From the NCBI RefSeq assembly GCF_900101745.1, contig NZ_FNAD01000026.1, forward strand, positions 1-46,070: a stretch of 46,070 nucleotides of DNA, written 5' to 3'. The notes under the pieces are model-generated. The model was not told the DNA's origin. It made no database searches and worked only from the letters and a program-made list of their open reading frames with translations. This DNA comes from Glycomyces harbinensis. GTDB taxonomy: Bacteria > Actinomycetota > Actinomycetes > Mycobacteriales > Micromonosporaceae. The position numbers were made by a program, and so were the translations under genes. The number at the start of each line of letters is the position of its first letter. The first letter of the stretch is position 1. Positions 36,807 to 45,812 of the stretch are shown here, piece by piece.

Positions 36807-37796
36807 ATGCCAGAGCATCGCACCGATTTCGAAGCGCTCCGAGCCGCGCTCGACCACCCGGACCCGACCGAGCGCGGGAACGCCGTCGACCTCGTCTGGG
36901 AGCGGACGACGGCCGAGCACGGGCCGCTCATCGCCCGGGCCGTCGAACTCGTCGCCGACCCCGACCCCGCCGTCCGGCACCGGGCGCTGCTGCTGCTCTG
37001 CATGGCCCGGGCCGACCGGCTGAAGGCCGCGCTCGAGCACCTGGTCGACCCCATGCTCGCCTGGACCGTCATGTCGCTGCGGCAGATCGACGAGGGCACC
37101 ATGTCGGCGCAGGACGTCCGCCGCCACGTCGAGGAGCGGCTTCCGCGCAGCCGGTGGCTCACCGCCTCGGCCGCCGCGCGCCTCGCGCCGATCGCGCCCG
37201 AAGTGCTGGTGCTCGCCGCGGAGTCCGACGACGAGCACGTCAGCTACTTCGCCCGCCGGGTCATCGCCGACTACTTCGAACCGATGCGTCGAGCCGTCGG
37301 CCTGTTCCGGGCGGGCGAATGGGATCGGGCCGTGTTCTGGGCCGACGCGGTGATCGCCAGGCTTCGCGGGCGGCCCCGGTCCCGCCACTACGAGCGGCTG
37401 CTGATCGAGGCGCTGGACGTCCGGGCCGCGCTGTACTCCGTCAGAGGCGATGACCATGCGGCGATCGCGATCTCGACGGAGATCATCGAGCGCCTGACCG
37501 CATTGGTGGACGACGGCGAGCTCGGTTTCATCGGCGACCTGATCGCCGAGATGATCGGCCTGGGCGAGACGCGGCGCCTGGCGGGCGACGCCGAGGCGGC
37601 GCGGTCGCTGGTCGACGCCGAGTTCCTGCTCGAGGTCTGGGCGCGCTTCGCCGGCGATCCCCTGATGGTGGAGGAACTCGCCTTCCGCCTCGACGACGTC
37701 TTGACGACCGAGGACCGCGAACACGGGTGGTTCATCTCAGACGAGCTCGCCAAGAAATCGGGCGAATGGCTTCGGGCCGCGAGAGAACGCGAGTGA
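36807..37796 (+). CDS. HEAT/TPR-like helical repeat protein
   Basis: 329 residues, helical throughout. N-terminal HEAT-like units are LRAALDHPDPTERGNAVDLV and AVELVADPDPAVRHRALLLL; the C-terminal half has TPR-like pairs (AVGLFRAGEWDRAVFWADAV). No signal peptide, membrane helix or catalytic motif. Such proteins usually bind other proteins; I do not recognise the family. ATG 36807 follows TGAGGAGCG. It is the last chromosomal gene before the tRNA attachment site. Confidence 0.8.
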   Translation: MPEHRTDFEALRAALDHPDPTERGNAVDLVWERTTAEHGPLIARAVELVADPDPAVRHRALLLLCMARADRLKAALEHLVDPMLAWTVMSLRQIDEGTMSAQDVRRHVEERLPRSRWLTASAAARLAPIAPEVLVLAAESDDEHVSYFARRVIADYFEPMRRAVGLFRAGEWDRAVFWADAVIARLRGRPRSRHYERLLIEALDVRAALYSVRGDDHAAIAISTEIIERLTALVDDGELGFIGDLIAEMIGLGETRRLAGDAEAARSLVDAEFLLEVWARFAGDPLMVEELAFRLDDVLTTEDREHGWFISDELAKKSGEWLRAARERE

Positions 37797-37956
37797 AAAC
37801 ACCCTCCAGCAGGGTCGGTCGAGCGAATAGATCACACCCGAGAACGCTCCAAGTGATGCGATGCGGCGCCGATAGGCCATTGCATCGTCCGACGAGTACT
37901 CGCGAATGGCAATCCCCGTCCCACACGAGAATGCGGGCGAGCCGGTATGAGGGCAT

Positions 37957-37996
37957 GAAAAAACCCTGATCAACATATCGTTGACCAGAGTTTTTC
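37957..37996 (-). terminator. Rho-independent terminator of the former tRNA-Met gene
   Basis: On the minus strand AAAAACTCTGGTCAAC / GTTGATCAGGGTTTTT form a stem followed by a T-run, immediately downstream of the tRNA 3' end. Confidence 0.8.
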
Positions 37997-38001
37997 TTTA
38001 G

Positions 38002-38044
38002 TAGCGGGAGGCGGATTTGAACCACCGACCTCCAGGTTATGAGC
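38002..38044 (-). other. att site: 3' half of tRNA-Met(CAU)
   Basis: The minus strand reads GCTCATAACCTGGAGGTCGG then TGGTTCAAATCCGCC and TCCCGCTA: anticodon loop with CAT, variable loop, T-arm with GGTTCAAATCC, acceptor 3' strand and discriminator. The 5' half (D-arm, acceptor 5' strand) is absent; identity stops at 38044. This is the attachment-site core left by site-specific integration into a tRNA gene, with the integrase gene starting about 170 nt away. The intact tRNA should be at the other element end, right of the window. Confidence 0.88.
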
Positions 38045-38217
38045 AGCATTTGTCGCATATGCAGATCGATGGTTTCAGGCCCTAGATCTCCGTATCGTCC
38101 GAGGTCACACCCGACACATGCATGACATTTCATGTCGATTCTCGTCGGGTCGTGACCGCCCGTGGCAGGACCTCCCACGGACAGATGACGGACGAGATTC
38201 GACGGAGGACCACCCCC

Positions 38218-39693
38218 GTGGGCTACTGCAAGAAGCGACCGAACAAGGACGGCAACCCCCGCTACACGGCCGTGTACATCGACAACGACGGCCTGGAGCG
38301 ATCAGCGGGCACCTTCGCCACTTTCAAGGAGGCGACCCAGAAATGGAAGGACGCCGAGGCCAAGGTCAACACCGGCCGCGGCGCCCACCTCATCCGAGGC
38401 CGCGTTCTCTTCCAGACCTATGCCGAGGAGACCTGGCTCCCCAACCTCGCGGTCGAGGTCAAGACCCGGGAGAATTACACCTACAACCTCTACGCCCACC
38501 TCATGGCGTTCTTCGGCCACCGCCGCATGCTCGACATCTACACCAGCGACATCCGCGAATGGCTCACCGGCCTCAAGAACGCCGGAGTCACTGCCGCCAC
38601 CCGCAAGCGGCTCAAACAGCTCCTCAGCTCGATCCTCTCCACCGCCGTCGACGACGAGGTCATCACCGGCAACCCCTGCCTGCTGGTCAAGACCGACACC
38701 GTCCCGGTCAAACCGCTGACCATCGTCACCCCCACCCAGTTCGACCAGTTCCACACGACACTGCCCGACGACATGTCAAGGCTCCTAGTGGAAACGGCCA
38801 TCGAAACCGGCATGCGCTGGGGCGAGCTCACTGAACTCCGCGTCCAAGACTGGGACAGCGACCGCAAAGCCTTCACGGTCGCCCGCGCCGTCGTCCAAGT
38901 CAACCCCGAGTTCCACCCCGAAGGCGGGCGATTCTTCGTCAAGGACTATCCCAAGGACGGCGAATACCGCATCATCCGCGTCGCCGATCACCTCGCGGCC
39001 AAAATCGACGCCCACATCGCCACCCACAACCTCAAGAAGAACGACCTCCTGTTCTGGTACTCCCCCGCCGCCAAGAAGACCCGGCGAGGCTCCACGCAGC
39101 CGGAGGGAAAGCCGCACGGCCGGACCGCCCCGAACGAACGAGGCCGGACCTACGCCCACGGCACCATGAGCGCCTACACCGCAGGCCGATGCCGCTGCAC
39201 CCACTGCCGATCAGCGATGGTCGCCTATCGCAGCAAACGCCGCGCCGAGGGCAAAGACAACCCGCGCATGGGCCGCCGCTGGGACACCGACGGACATATC
39301 CCGAATCAGTGGTTCCGCGAGCAGATCATCAGGCCCGCGCTCGCGAAGGCCGGCATTCCGATCGACCTCCGGATGCACCTGCTCCGCCACGCCCACGCCT
39401 CGTGGCTGCTCAACGGCGGAGCCGATCTCATGGTCGTGAAGGAACGCCTCGGCCACGCCAGCATCATGACCACCGAGCGCTACCTCCACACCATCGACAA
39501 CGCCGACGAAACCGCCCTCGCCGCCCTCGACAAGGTCCGCCAGCGTCAAGCCGTCGAATCCAAGTCAACAGCCTTGAGCCCGAGGACGATTCCCTCACAG
39601 CACCAACCACTCTCAAACGAAGAGCTCCTTGCCCAGATGGCAACCCTGCAAGCCGAGCTCACCAGGCGTCTCAACGCCGGTCCGACATCTTGA
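38218..39693 (+). CDS. int: Tyrosine-type site-specific integrase
   Basis: 491 residues. A basic N-terminal arm-binding part (YCKKRPNKDGNPRYTAVYID, AP2-like) and a SAM-like core-binding domain are followed by the catalytic domain with Arg in ETGMRWGELTEL, H-x-x-R in LRMHLLRHAHASWLL, the second His in LGHASIMTTERYLHT and Tyr in the same block. Between the first Arg and the H-x-x-R box an extra module of about 85 residues contains GRTYAHGTMSAYTAGRCRCT then HCRSAM and a basic stretch, a Cys/His pattern resembling a zinc-binding module of actinophage proteins. GTG 38218 is preferred (GGAGGA 9 nt upstream); ATG 38122 and 38185 lack sites. Catalyses integration at the tRNA-Met site. Confidence 0.93.
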   Translation: MGYCKKRPNKDGNPRYTAVYIDNDGLERSAGTFATFKEATQKWKDAEAKVNTGRGAHLIRGRVLFQTYAEETWLPNLAVEVKTRENYTYNLYAHLMAFFGHRRMLDIYTSDIREWLTGLKNAGVTAATRKRLKQLLSSILSTAVDDEVITGNPCLLVKTDTVPVKPLTIVTPTQFDQFHTTLPDDMSRLLVETAIETGMRWGELTELRVQDWDSDRKAFTVARAVVQVNPEFHPEGGRFFVKDYPKDGEYRIIRVADHLAAKIDAHIATHNLKKNDLLFWYSPAAKKTRRGSTQPEGKPHGRTAPNERGRTYAHGTMSAYTAGRCRCTHCRSAMVAYRSKRRAEGKDNPRMGRRWDTDGHIPNQWFREQIIRPALAKAGIPIDLRMHLLRHAHASWLLNGGADLMVVKERLGHASIMTTERYLHTIDNADETALAALDKVRQRQAVESKSTALSPRTIPSQHQPLSNEELLAQMATLQAELTRRLNAGPTS

Positions 39694-39872
39694 TGTAGTC
39701 GGGCAAGTTGAGGGCTGGTGCCGCGATCGCGGCACCACCCCACCGCTCGATTCGTCCGAACCTATTCACCCAGCGCTGCCAGCGTCTCCTTGACGAACGC
39801 GCTCACCGGAGTATCCGCCGTATCGGCAACTCAGCGGCTTCTGGAATCGCCGAATGCGTGGTCACATCAAAG

Positions 39873-42800
39873 TTAGGGGCAGACTTCGAACTCCCGGAAT
39901 GGAATGTCGGGAAGGTACTGCTCCCACTCTGATTTGGTCAGGCTCCGTCCCGCTTGATCGCAGATCGCAGCGTAGGGGTCCTCAAGGAAGGAGACATCAA
40001 ACAAGCGGACCGTTTCGGATCCCGTCACGGCTATTTGCCATCGAGTCGGAGAGAACTCTGCCCCCGCGGGCCTCTCCCAGTGAATTGTCACCGCCAGCTG
40101 TCCCGAATCCAAATGCCACACCCGGGCAAGTTCGTCATCATTGGAGACGATGTACTGGTCGTCGGGTGAGAAGCTGAACGAAAGCCCGAGATCTGCGATC
40201 GGGACCAGATGATGCTCGCCAGTCTCGAAGTCCCAGACCGAGAGCCCAGAAACCGTGGCAGCCGCCATCGAACGGCCGTCATGGCTGAACTGGATGTCCG
40301 TGGCGGCGCTGCCGTTGCCACGGAAGGTGGTGACCAGCTCGCCTGTGTGCGCGTCCCACAGCCGGATCCGACCGTTCGAGTCACTGATGACGACGCCTGA
40401 GCCGTCCGGGGTGAACCGCACGGCACCGGCCGCGGATTCGAACTCGGGAAGACGGACCGATACCTCCAGTGCGTCCAAGTCCCAGATCCACACCTCGCTT
40501 CGGATCGCACCCTCGAATCCATAGGAGGTCGCGGTCGTCGCCAAGGCGCGCCCATCCGGGGAGAATTCTGCTCCGAAGATCACATATGAGTGGACTGGTT
40601 CGAGGGCGGTCGTGTACCCGTTACCGGTGTCGAGGAGGCTGATCCGGTTCGCCTGATACTGGCCTGCGTCGGTCGCGATCAGCGAGCCGTCCGGGCTGAT
40701 CTCGGCGAACCAGGACCAGTCAGTGGAGTACTGGGTGGCCGCCCCGACGCCTGTGGACAGCGACTCCGGTACCTCCCAGGCCGAGGATCGGGGCGTGTCC
40801 AACCCGAACAACTGGGTCCCGTCAGTGGTAAAGGTCAAACCTGTAGAGATGCCATTGTCCGATTCGAGGGGCAGCTCCAACGCCGGTACCGGTGCGGCGT
40901 CCGAGTCCCAGAGTTGAATCCCCTCTTTGGTCCCGGCTGCGATGATGCCACTGTCGGGCATGAAGGCCACGCCCATGGGATAGTTCGCGGGCAGATCGAG
41001 CAGGACCTCCGCCGTGGTTGCGGAGTGCACGGTCACCTCGTCCTGTCCGAAGGTGGCAACCATGCTCCCGTCTGGGCTCAAGGCGGAGCCCTGATTGCTG
41101 TAGGCCTGATCCGCGTCGGCTATCAACGTGCTGCCGGCCCCTGATTCGTCGAACGTTTGACAGATCCTTCCAGCGCAGGCGATGCCGCTGCCCGGTACAT
41201 CCGGATCGGCCCAAAGCATCGTCACCGGTGCGTCACCGGCCTGCGCCTGATATTCCATCTCACCGGAGTCGGTCGAATAGTGCTGCACCATGCCGTCTCC
41301 TCGTCCGACCAGGAGACCGGCGCCGCTGAATTCCACGGCTGTGGCGTCGGATGCAGGGTCGATTTGCCGTACCGCTTCGCCGGTGCCGATGTTCCAGAGC
41401 GAGACTCCGTCGAGACTCGCGATCGCGATCGAACGGCCGTCGGGGCTGAAAGCGAAGTCTTCTAGACTCGTGGTCGGGATGGTGCTGACGGGTTCGTGTC
41501 GCGCAGTGTCCCATACCGTGACTCCGGCATGGGTGCTGCCGGCGAACTGCGATCCATCCGAGCTGAACTCGACGGCGGTGGCCTCAGCGGCGTCCCCGTC
41601 CGAAGCGAGCGGCTCCGACTCCCAGTCGGCGGTCTCCCAGAGCGTCAGTGTCCCATTGTTCGTCGCGGACAGCATCAGTGCGCCCTCCGGGCTGAACGCC
41701 AGCGATTCCACCGACCCCACCCGCTCTCCGGTGAGCAGTCCAGCCGACGGATCATCCGCGGCCAGTGTCATCGCGACATAAGCTTCGTCAGTTCCGGTCA
41801 GCTGCCAAGCTGCCGCCGCGAGCAACTGTGCGAGTTGCCCGTTCGTGCCGCGGAGCGACTCGCTCTGCGCTATGAGGCTCTCCGCAAGCGCTCGGTTGCG
41901 CTGCTGCTCAAGGTCGATGTTCTGTGCAGCGGCGATGAGCCCAAGCACGGAGACCAGCGCCGTGAAACAAGCGAACGCCCCGTAGACGGCGTACCGGATC
42001 CGGTCCCGGCGCCGCTGGCGGCGGCGCGAGAACGTGATGAACTCCCGGCCCAGGTCGCTCGGTTCCAGACCGAGTTCGGGTCGGTCCCGCCAGAGCGGCA
42101 GACCGCGATCGACAATGGAGACCAGGCGCACCCCTTCGTACAGGAACGACGGCTCTCTGCCGTTCACATCCCATTCAGCTGCGCTCGCTTCGAGCTGGGT
42201 GTGGAGGATGCGGCTCTCAACTTCCGCTTCGAGCCAGGCGTGCAACCGGCTCCACTGGTCGAGAAGGACGTCATGGGCGATCTCGATGCGGTCCTCATCG
42301 GCGACGAGCAGTCGTTCACTGAGGAACGCGTCGATGACTAGCCGATAGTCCTCGGCGACCGAATCTCGGCCCAGAGACAGCCGCACCAGTCGACCGCTCC
42401 GATCGATCCCGACAAGCCGTCGGAACAGACTGATCGCGGCGTCCTGCTCGCGGGGATCGAGCGCACCGTAGGCGCGTTCGGCGGCAGTTCTCACGGCGTT
42501 CGCGACGCCGCCGAGCGACAAGTACCCCGCGTAAGTGAGTCGCCTTCTCGCGCTTTCGCGCTCCCAAAGAAGTAGCATCGTCTGCGAGAGGAGCGGCAGC
42601 GCCGCATCCGGGACAGACGGCCCATCAGTTGTGCCGCAGAGCTCATCAAGGATCGCTTCGACCACTTGGCCATCGACTCGGATCCCCGCCGCGCCTGCCG
42701 GGTGGACCACGGCTTGATGCAATTGGGCCCGTGTCATGGGTCCGACCCGGTACATCCTTCCCTGGACGGCTCGGCCGAGGGACTGGATCGCCATGCACCT

Positions 42801-44081
42801 GTCGACGAAGTCGCTACGCACGCAGAGCACCACGAAGGCGCGGGGGCTACTTTCGATCGAACTCAGGCATGTCAGGAACGTCGCTCTCTCCACGGTGCCG
42901 ACGAGCGTGAACAGCTCCTCGAACTGGTCGACGACGAGCATGACGCGTTCCGGCCGTGCCCCATCGGGCCCACTGCGACATTCCTCCACACGGTCTGCGG
43001 CTTCCTCCGGAGCCGCAATGAGCGAACGGTAGGTGCTACCGGAATCGCGGCCGCTGTTCTTCGCCAGTTCAACGGCAAGGGACTTGACCGGGTCCTCGCC
43101 CGGCCGGTCGACAAGCACCGTTCGCCACGGTCCCTGTCTCGGGTCCTCGCGAAGCATCCCGTTCGCGACGGCAGGGACCATCCCTGCTCGCACCAATGAG
43201 GACTTGCCTACTCCGGAGGGTCCGGTGACGAGCATGGTGCCGCCCGCCGAGCTCTCCTGAGCCTTGGCGAGAAGATCGGCGAGAACGGTGCTGCGACCGA
43301 AGAAGATCGGGGCGTCCGCGACCCGGTACGGATGCAGCCCGAGATAGGGGCTTCCGTCCCAGCGGTCGGATGCCGCCCCGGAGTCGGACGCTCCGGCGCT
43401 GGAGGTCAGCTGCATGAACTGGAAGAGCTGCACCAGCATGCCGAGACTCTCCTGGACTGTGTCCCGCACCTCGACTTGCACTTGCAGGCTCTCCGACTGG
43501 CTCTGGTACAGATCGAGCATCTGCCCCTTCATCTCGACCAGAATGCCGCGCGTCTGTTCGCCTTCCTGCGCCAACGCTTGCAGTTCGGCTTTGAGGGCCG
43601 CCAGCAATTCTCGGTCACCGTCCCCGACTGCCTGACGGACCGCGATTTCAAACGCGCCCGTCTGCCGGAGGATTTCGTAGAGTCCTCCGCGGGTCTCGGC
43701 CGCGGCCGGGTCCTCGGACTGGAGTACTTCGGTGAACAGTGAAGCCAGTTCGGATCGAAGGTCCATTGCGTCCTCGGGACCGTGATCGTGCTCTGCCCGT
43801 CTGAGCCGGGTACTGATCACCTCGCTGAGGGCGTTACCGCCTATGGCGCCCAACGTCCCGAACGCGGCGGTTAGCGTCGCGCCTGCACCCAGTGCGGCGG
43901 CGACGATCGGGGTGCAGGCGCTCGAGCAGATCAGCGCCGTCAATGTCGGGTACGTAGATGCGGCCAGGGTTCCATGTACGCGGTCGAACGCTTGTCGAAC
44001 TCCATCGCGCATACGTTTGAGGACTGATTCACGCGACGGGGACTCGGCATCCGATTCCGCGTCAGGCGCGGATGTCGACAT
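39873..44081 (-). CDS. STAND NTPase with WD40 propeller
   Basis: 1402 residues. The N-terminus (about 20-95) is helical with a glycine-rich hydrophobic segment ACTPIVAAALGAGATLTAAF then GTLGAIGGNALSEVI. A coiled-coil-like helical region (about 150-225) follows, then a nSTAND1-type NTPase domain (about 245-660) with Walker A GPSGVGKSSLVRAG (287-300) and Walker B VMLVVDQFEELFTL (380-393). One transmembrane helix (about 690-715, RYAVYGAFACFTALVSVLGL) precedes a C-terminal WD40/beta-propeller of about 14 blades (FSPDGRSIAIAS-type repeats). STAND proteins sense a ligand through the repeat domain and oligomerise to trigger an effector. The glycine-rich N-terminus may form a membrane-damaging assembly. 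Position in an integrated element suggests phage defence; inferred. Confidence 0.88.
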   Translation of the reverse strand: MSTSAPDAESDAESPSRESVLKRMRDGVRQAFDRVHGTLAASTYPTLTALICSSACTPIVAAALGAGATLTAAFGTLGAIGGNALSEVISTRLRRAEHDHGPEDAMDLRSELASLFTEVLQSEDPAAAETRGGLYEILRQTGAFEIAVRQAVGDGDRELLAALKAELQALAQEGEQTRGILVEMKGQMLDLYQSQSESLQVQVEVRDTVQESLGMLVQLFQFMQLTSSAGASDSGAASDRWDGSPYLGLHPYRVADAPIFFGRSTVLADLLAKAQESSAGGTMLVTGPSGVGKSSLVRAGMVPAVANGMLREDPRQGPWRTVLVDRPGEDPVKSLAVELAKNSGRDSGSTYRSLIAAPEEAADRVEECRSGPDGARPERVMLVVDQFEELFTLVGTVERATFLTCLSSIESSPRAFVVLCVRSDFVDRCMAIQSLGRAVQGRMYRVGPMTRAQLHQAVVHPAGAAGIRVDGQVVEAILDELCGTTDGPSVPDAALPLLSQTMLLLWERESARRRLTYAGYLSLGGVANAVRTAAERAYGALDPREQDAAISLFRRLVGIDRSGRLVRLSLGRDSVAEDYRLVIDAFLSERLLVADEDRIEIAHDVLLDQWSRLHAWLEAEVESRILHTQLEASAAEWDVNGREPSFLYEGVRLVSIVDRGLPLWRDRPELGLEPSDLGREFITFSRRRQRRRDRIRYAVYGAFACFTALVSVLGLIAAAQNIDLEQQRNRALAESLIAQSESLRGTNGQLAQLLAAAAWQLTGTDEAYVAMTLAADDPSAGLLTGERVGSVESLAFSPEGALMLSATNNGTLTLWETADWESEPLASDGDAAEATAVEFSSDGSQFAGSTHAGVTVWDTARHEPVSTIPTTSLEDFAFSPDGRSIAIASLDGVSLWNIGTGEAVRQIDPASDATAVEFSGAGLLVGRGDGMVQHYSTDSGEMEYQAQAGDAPVTMLWADPDVPGSGIACAGRICQTFDESGAGSTLIADADQAYSNQGSALSPDGSMVATFGQDEVTVHSATTAEVLLDLPANYPMGVAFMPDSGIIAAGTKEGIQLWDSDAAPVPALELPLESDNGISTGLTFTTDGTQLFGLDTPRSSAWEVPESLSTGVGAATQYSTDWSWFAEISPDGSLIATDAGQYQANRISLLDTGNGYTTALEPVHSYVIFGAEFSPDGRALATTATSYGFEGAIRSEVWIWDLDALEVSVRLPEFESAAGAVRFTPDGSGVVISDSNGRIRLWDAHTGELVTTFRGNGSAATDIQFSHDGRSMAAATVSGLSVWDFETGEHHLVPIADLGLSFSFSPDDQYIVSNDDELARVWHLDSGQLAVTIHWERPAGAEFSPTRWQIAVTGSETVRLFDVSFLEDPYAAICDQAGRSLTKSEWEQYLPDIPFREFEVCP

Positions 44082-44167
44082 GTCTTCGACTGTAACGGCT
44101 TCACCGTGACTTCGCTTGCCGCGAGGTTCCGAAACCGTCGATCCGGTCGCCCCCGTGAGAGCCGTGC

Positions 44168-45580
44168 TCAGTCGATTATCCGCACCGCGTGCAGGCGCTC
44201 ACCGTCGATCCAGGCGAAGTGGTCACCGATGGCTGGGCCGGCGAACTCCGGAACGGTCACCACTTCACCCGTGGGCGCTCCATTCTGATCGCACGGCCAT
44301 CGATTCACGGTCGCCCGGCCGTTGTAGTCCTCGTCATCGTGGATCAATCGCCCAGGCCGGATAGTTTCGGCCTCGGAGCACCACAACGGTACCTGTCCCT
44401 CTGCTGAGGAGGTCGCGCCGGTGCTGAGGTCGATGAGGACCTTGCCGCTGGGGAGTGCGAGCAGGTACACGGTCTCGGTGACCTGAAGGACCGTATCGCT
44501 CTCGGTGTAGAGGGCCTCACCGAGTCCTTCTGCCTCCCAAGTCCAGGTCGACCTGCCGGTTACGGGATCGAAGCCCTCGATGGACATCGTTCCTTCGAAG
44601 GTCCCCTCTTCGTCGACGGAGGTGAAGGTCGCATCAGCCCGACAGCGCACGGGAGCCTCTTCAGACATGCCGAATACCGGACAACGGGTGACTCCGGCCT
44701 CGATCCAGATCGACTCTCCGGTCTCCTGGTCGAACGCGGCAACTGCGCCGAGGCTCAAGTCGGCCTCGTAATGCCCTTCTTCATCAGTCGCCGAAATCAG
44801 GCCCAGGCCTCCGTAGTAGAAGCCTTCCTCGTGAAGTTCGAAGCCCCATCCGTTGTCGGGACTCAGGTCGTTCGAGCCGAACAGGTCACTCACAGGGGTG
44901 AGCCAGCGCTCGACCCCATCGAGGTCGATACGCATGAGATTGCCGTCCGCGTCGATGAACAATTCGGTTTCGAGCCTTCGGGGGTCTTGGAGCACGGCGG
45001 TCGAGACAAGTGCTCCGCTCTCGGCATCGAGCACGATGTGCTGAAACTCCATATCGCTTCCACTGCCTCGTAGCCAGGAGGTGAAGCAGACGAACTCGTT
45101 GTCGGTTCCGCAGAAGGCCGGGGCCGCTGTGACCGCGCCGCCGTAATATCTCCATTGGACGGCGCCCGAGTTCACGTCGAGCAAGGCGATATCGGGCCAT
45201 GAGAAGCTATTCTCAAGATCGGTGACCTGCATAAACACGGCACGCGCGCCGGAGGTGTCGATGTCGAATTGAACGCCGGCAACGGTACTCGAGTAGGTCG
45301 CGAAGTACTCCCAGCGCCGTTCACCGGTCTCGGCCTCGATGCCGAGTGCGACCAGTTCGTCCTCAGCGTTGAGAGCGTGAAGTATGAACACTTCGCCCGC
45401 ACTCGAGACCTCACCGAAGACGGTATATCCATCCAATTCCCATGCGGGTTCGGTCGTCACCTCGGTCCACGACGGGGAGGGCGCAAAAGCGATCGTGCCC
45501 TTGTCCGAAGTGCATCCGGACACCATCAGGACTCCAGCCAGTGCCGAAACGGAGGCGGTGGTTCGCAGGGTGCCGCTCAT
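44168..45580 (-). CDS. PQQ-like beta-propeller lipoprotein
   Basis: 470 residues. Signal with lipobox SALAGVLMVSGC. The mature part is a beta-propeller with repeated blades of the PQQ/YvrE-BamB-like type: ALGIEAETGERRWEYFATYS, ALLDVNSGAVQWRYYGGAVT, VLDAESGALVST, AFDQETGESIWIE, GFDPVTGRSTWTWEAEG. There are no PQQ-dehydrogenase active-site residues, so it is a binding scaffold on the outer face of the membrane. It ends 87 nt before the STAND gene in the same direction and is probably co-expressed; an envelope-side sensor for the STAND protein is an attractive guess. Confidence 0.85.
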   Translation of the reverse strand: MSGTLRTTASVSALAGVLMVSGCTSDKGTIAFAPSPSWTEVTTEPAWELDGYTVFGEVSSAGEVFILHALNAEDELVALGIEAETGERRWEYFATYSSTVAGVQFDIDTSGARAVFMQVTDLENSFSWPDIALLDVNSGAVQWRYYGGAVTAAPAFCGTDNEFVCFTSWLRGSGSDMEFQHIVLDAESGALVSTAVLQDPRRLETELFIDADGNLMRIDLDGVERWLTPVSDLFGSNDLSPDNGWGFELHEEGFYYGGLGLISATDEEGHYEADLSLGAVAAFDQETGESIWIEAGVTRCPVFGMSEEAPVRCRADATFTSVDEEGTFEGTMSIEGFDPVTGRSTWTWEAEGLGEALYTESDTVLQVTETVYLLALPSGKVLIDLSTGATSSAEGQVPLWCSEAETIRPGRLIHDDEDYNGRATVNRWPCDQNGAPTGEVVTVPEFAGPAIGDHFAWIDGERLHAVRIID

Positions 45581-45812
45581 CTTCTAATGGTATGAGGTCT
45601 CGTCAACCGTCTCAACTCCGTGAGTGCCAATCAAGGCTTGGAAACTCATGCAAAGGCCGCTTCCGAGCGGCGCCAGTACGTCAGGGGCTTCATCACGGCC
45701 TGGAACAAAGGGCAGCACCGGATACCCCTATGAACTGGTTTCGAGTTTCTGGAAGATCGGGGTCCGTTCCTGGACGCGGTGATGATCTCAACAGGGCGAT
45801 AGTCTGACGCGC

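Larger units (their letters stand above)
37797..38217. other. Attachment region: terminator, tRNA fragment and integrase upstream region
   Basis: No gene is supported here. From left to right it holds chromosomal spacer, the tRNA-Met terminator (37957-37996), the tRNA-Met 3' half (38002-38044), and integrase upstream sequence with a GACAT-TTC-ATGTC inverted repeat (38124-38136) that could be an arm-type integrase or excisionase site. Confidence 0.6.

Noticed and set aside
37737..37976. Minus-strand 79-codon ORF between the HEAT-like gene and the tRNA fragment
   Set aside because: It overlaps the end of the HEAT-like gene, has no ribosome-binding site and shows no recognisable features.
45581..45812. 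Possible regulatory element between lipoprotein and HEAT gene
   Set aside because: I looked for promoters and palindromes and saw nothing convincing beyond the divergent arrangement.
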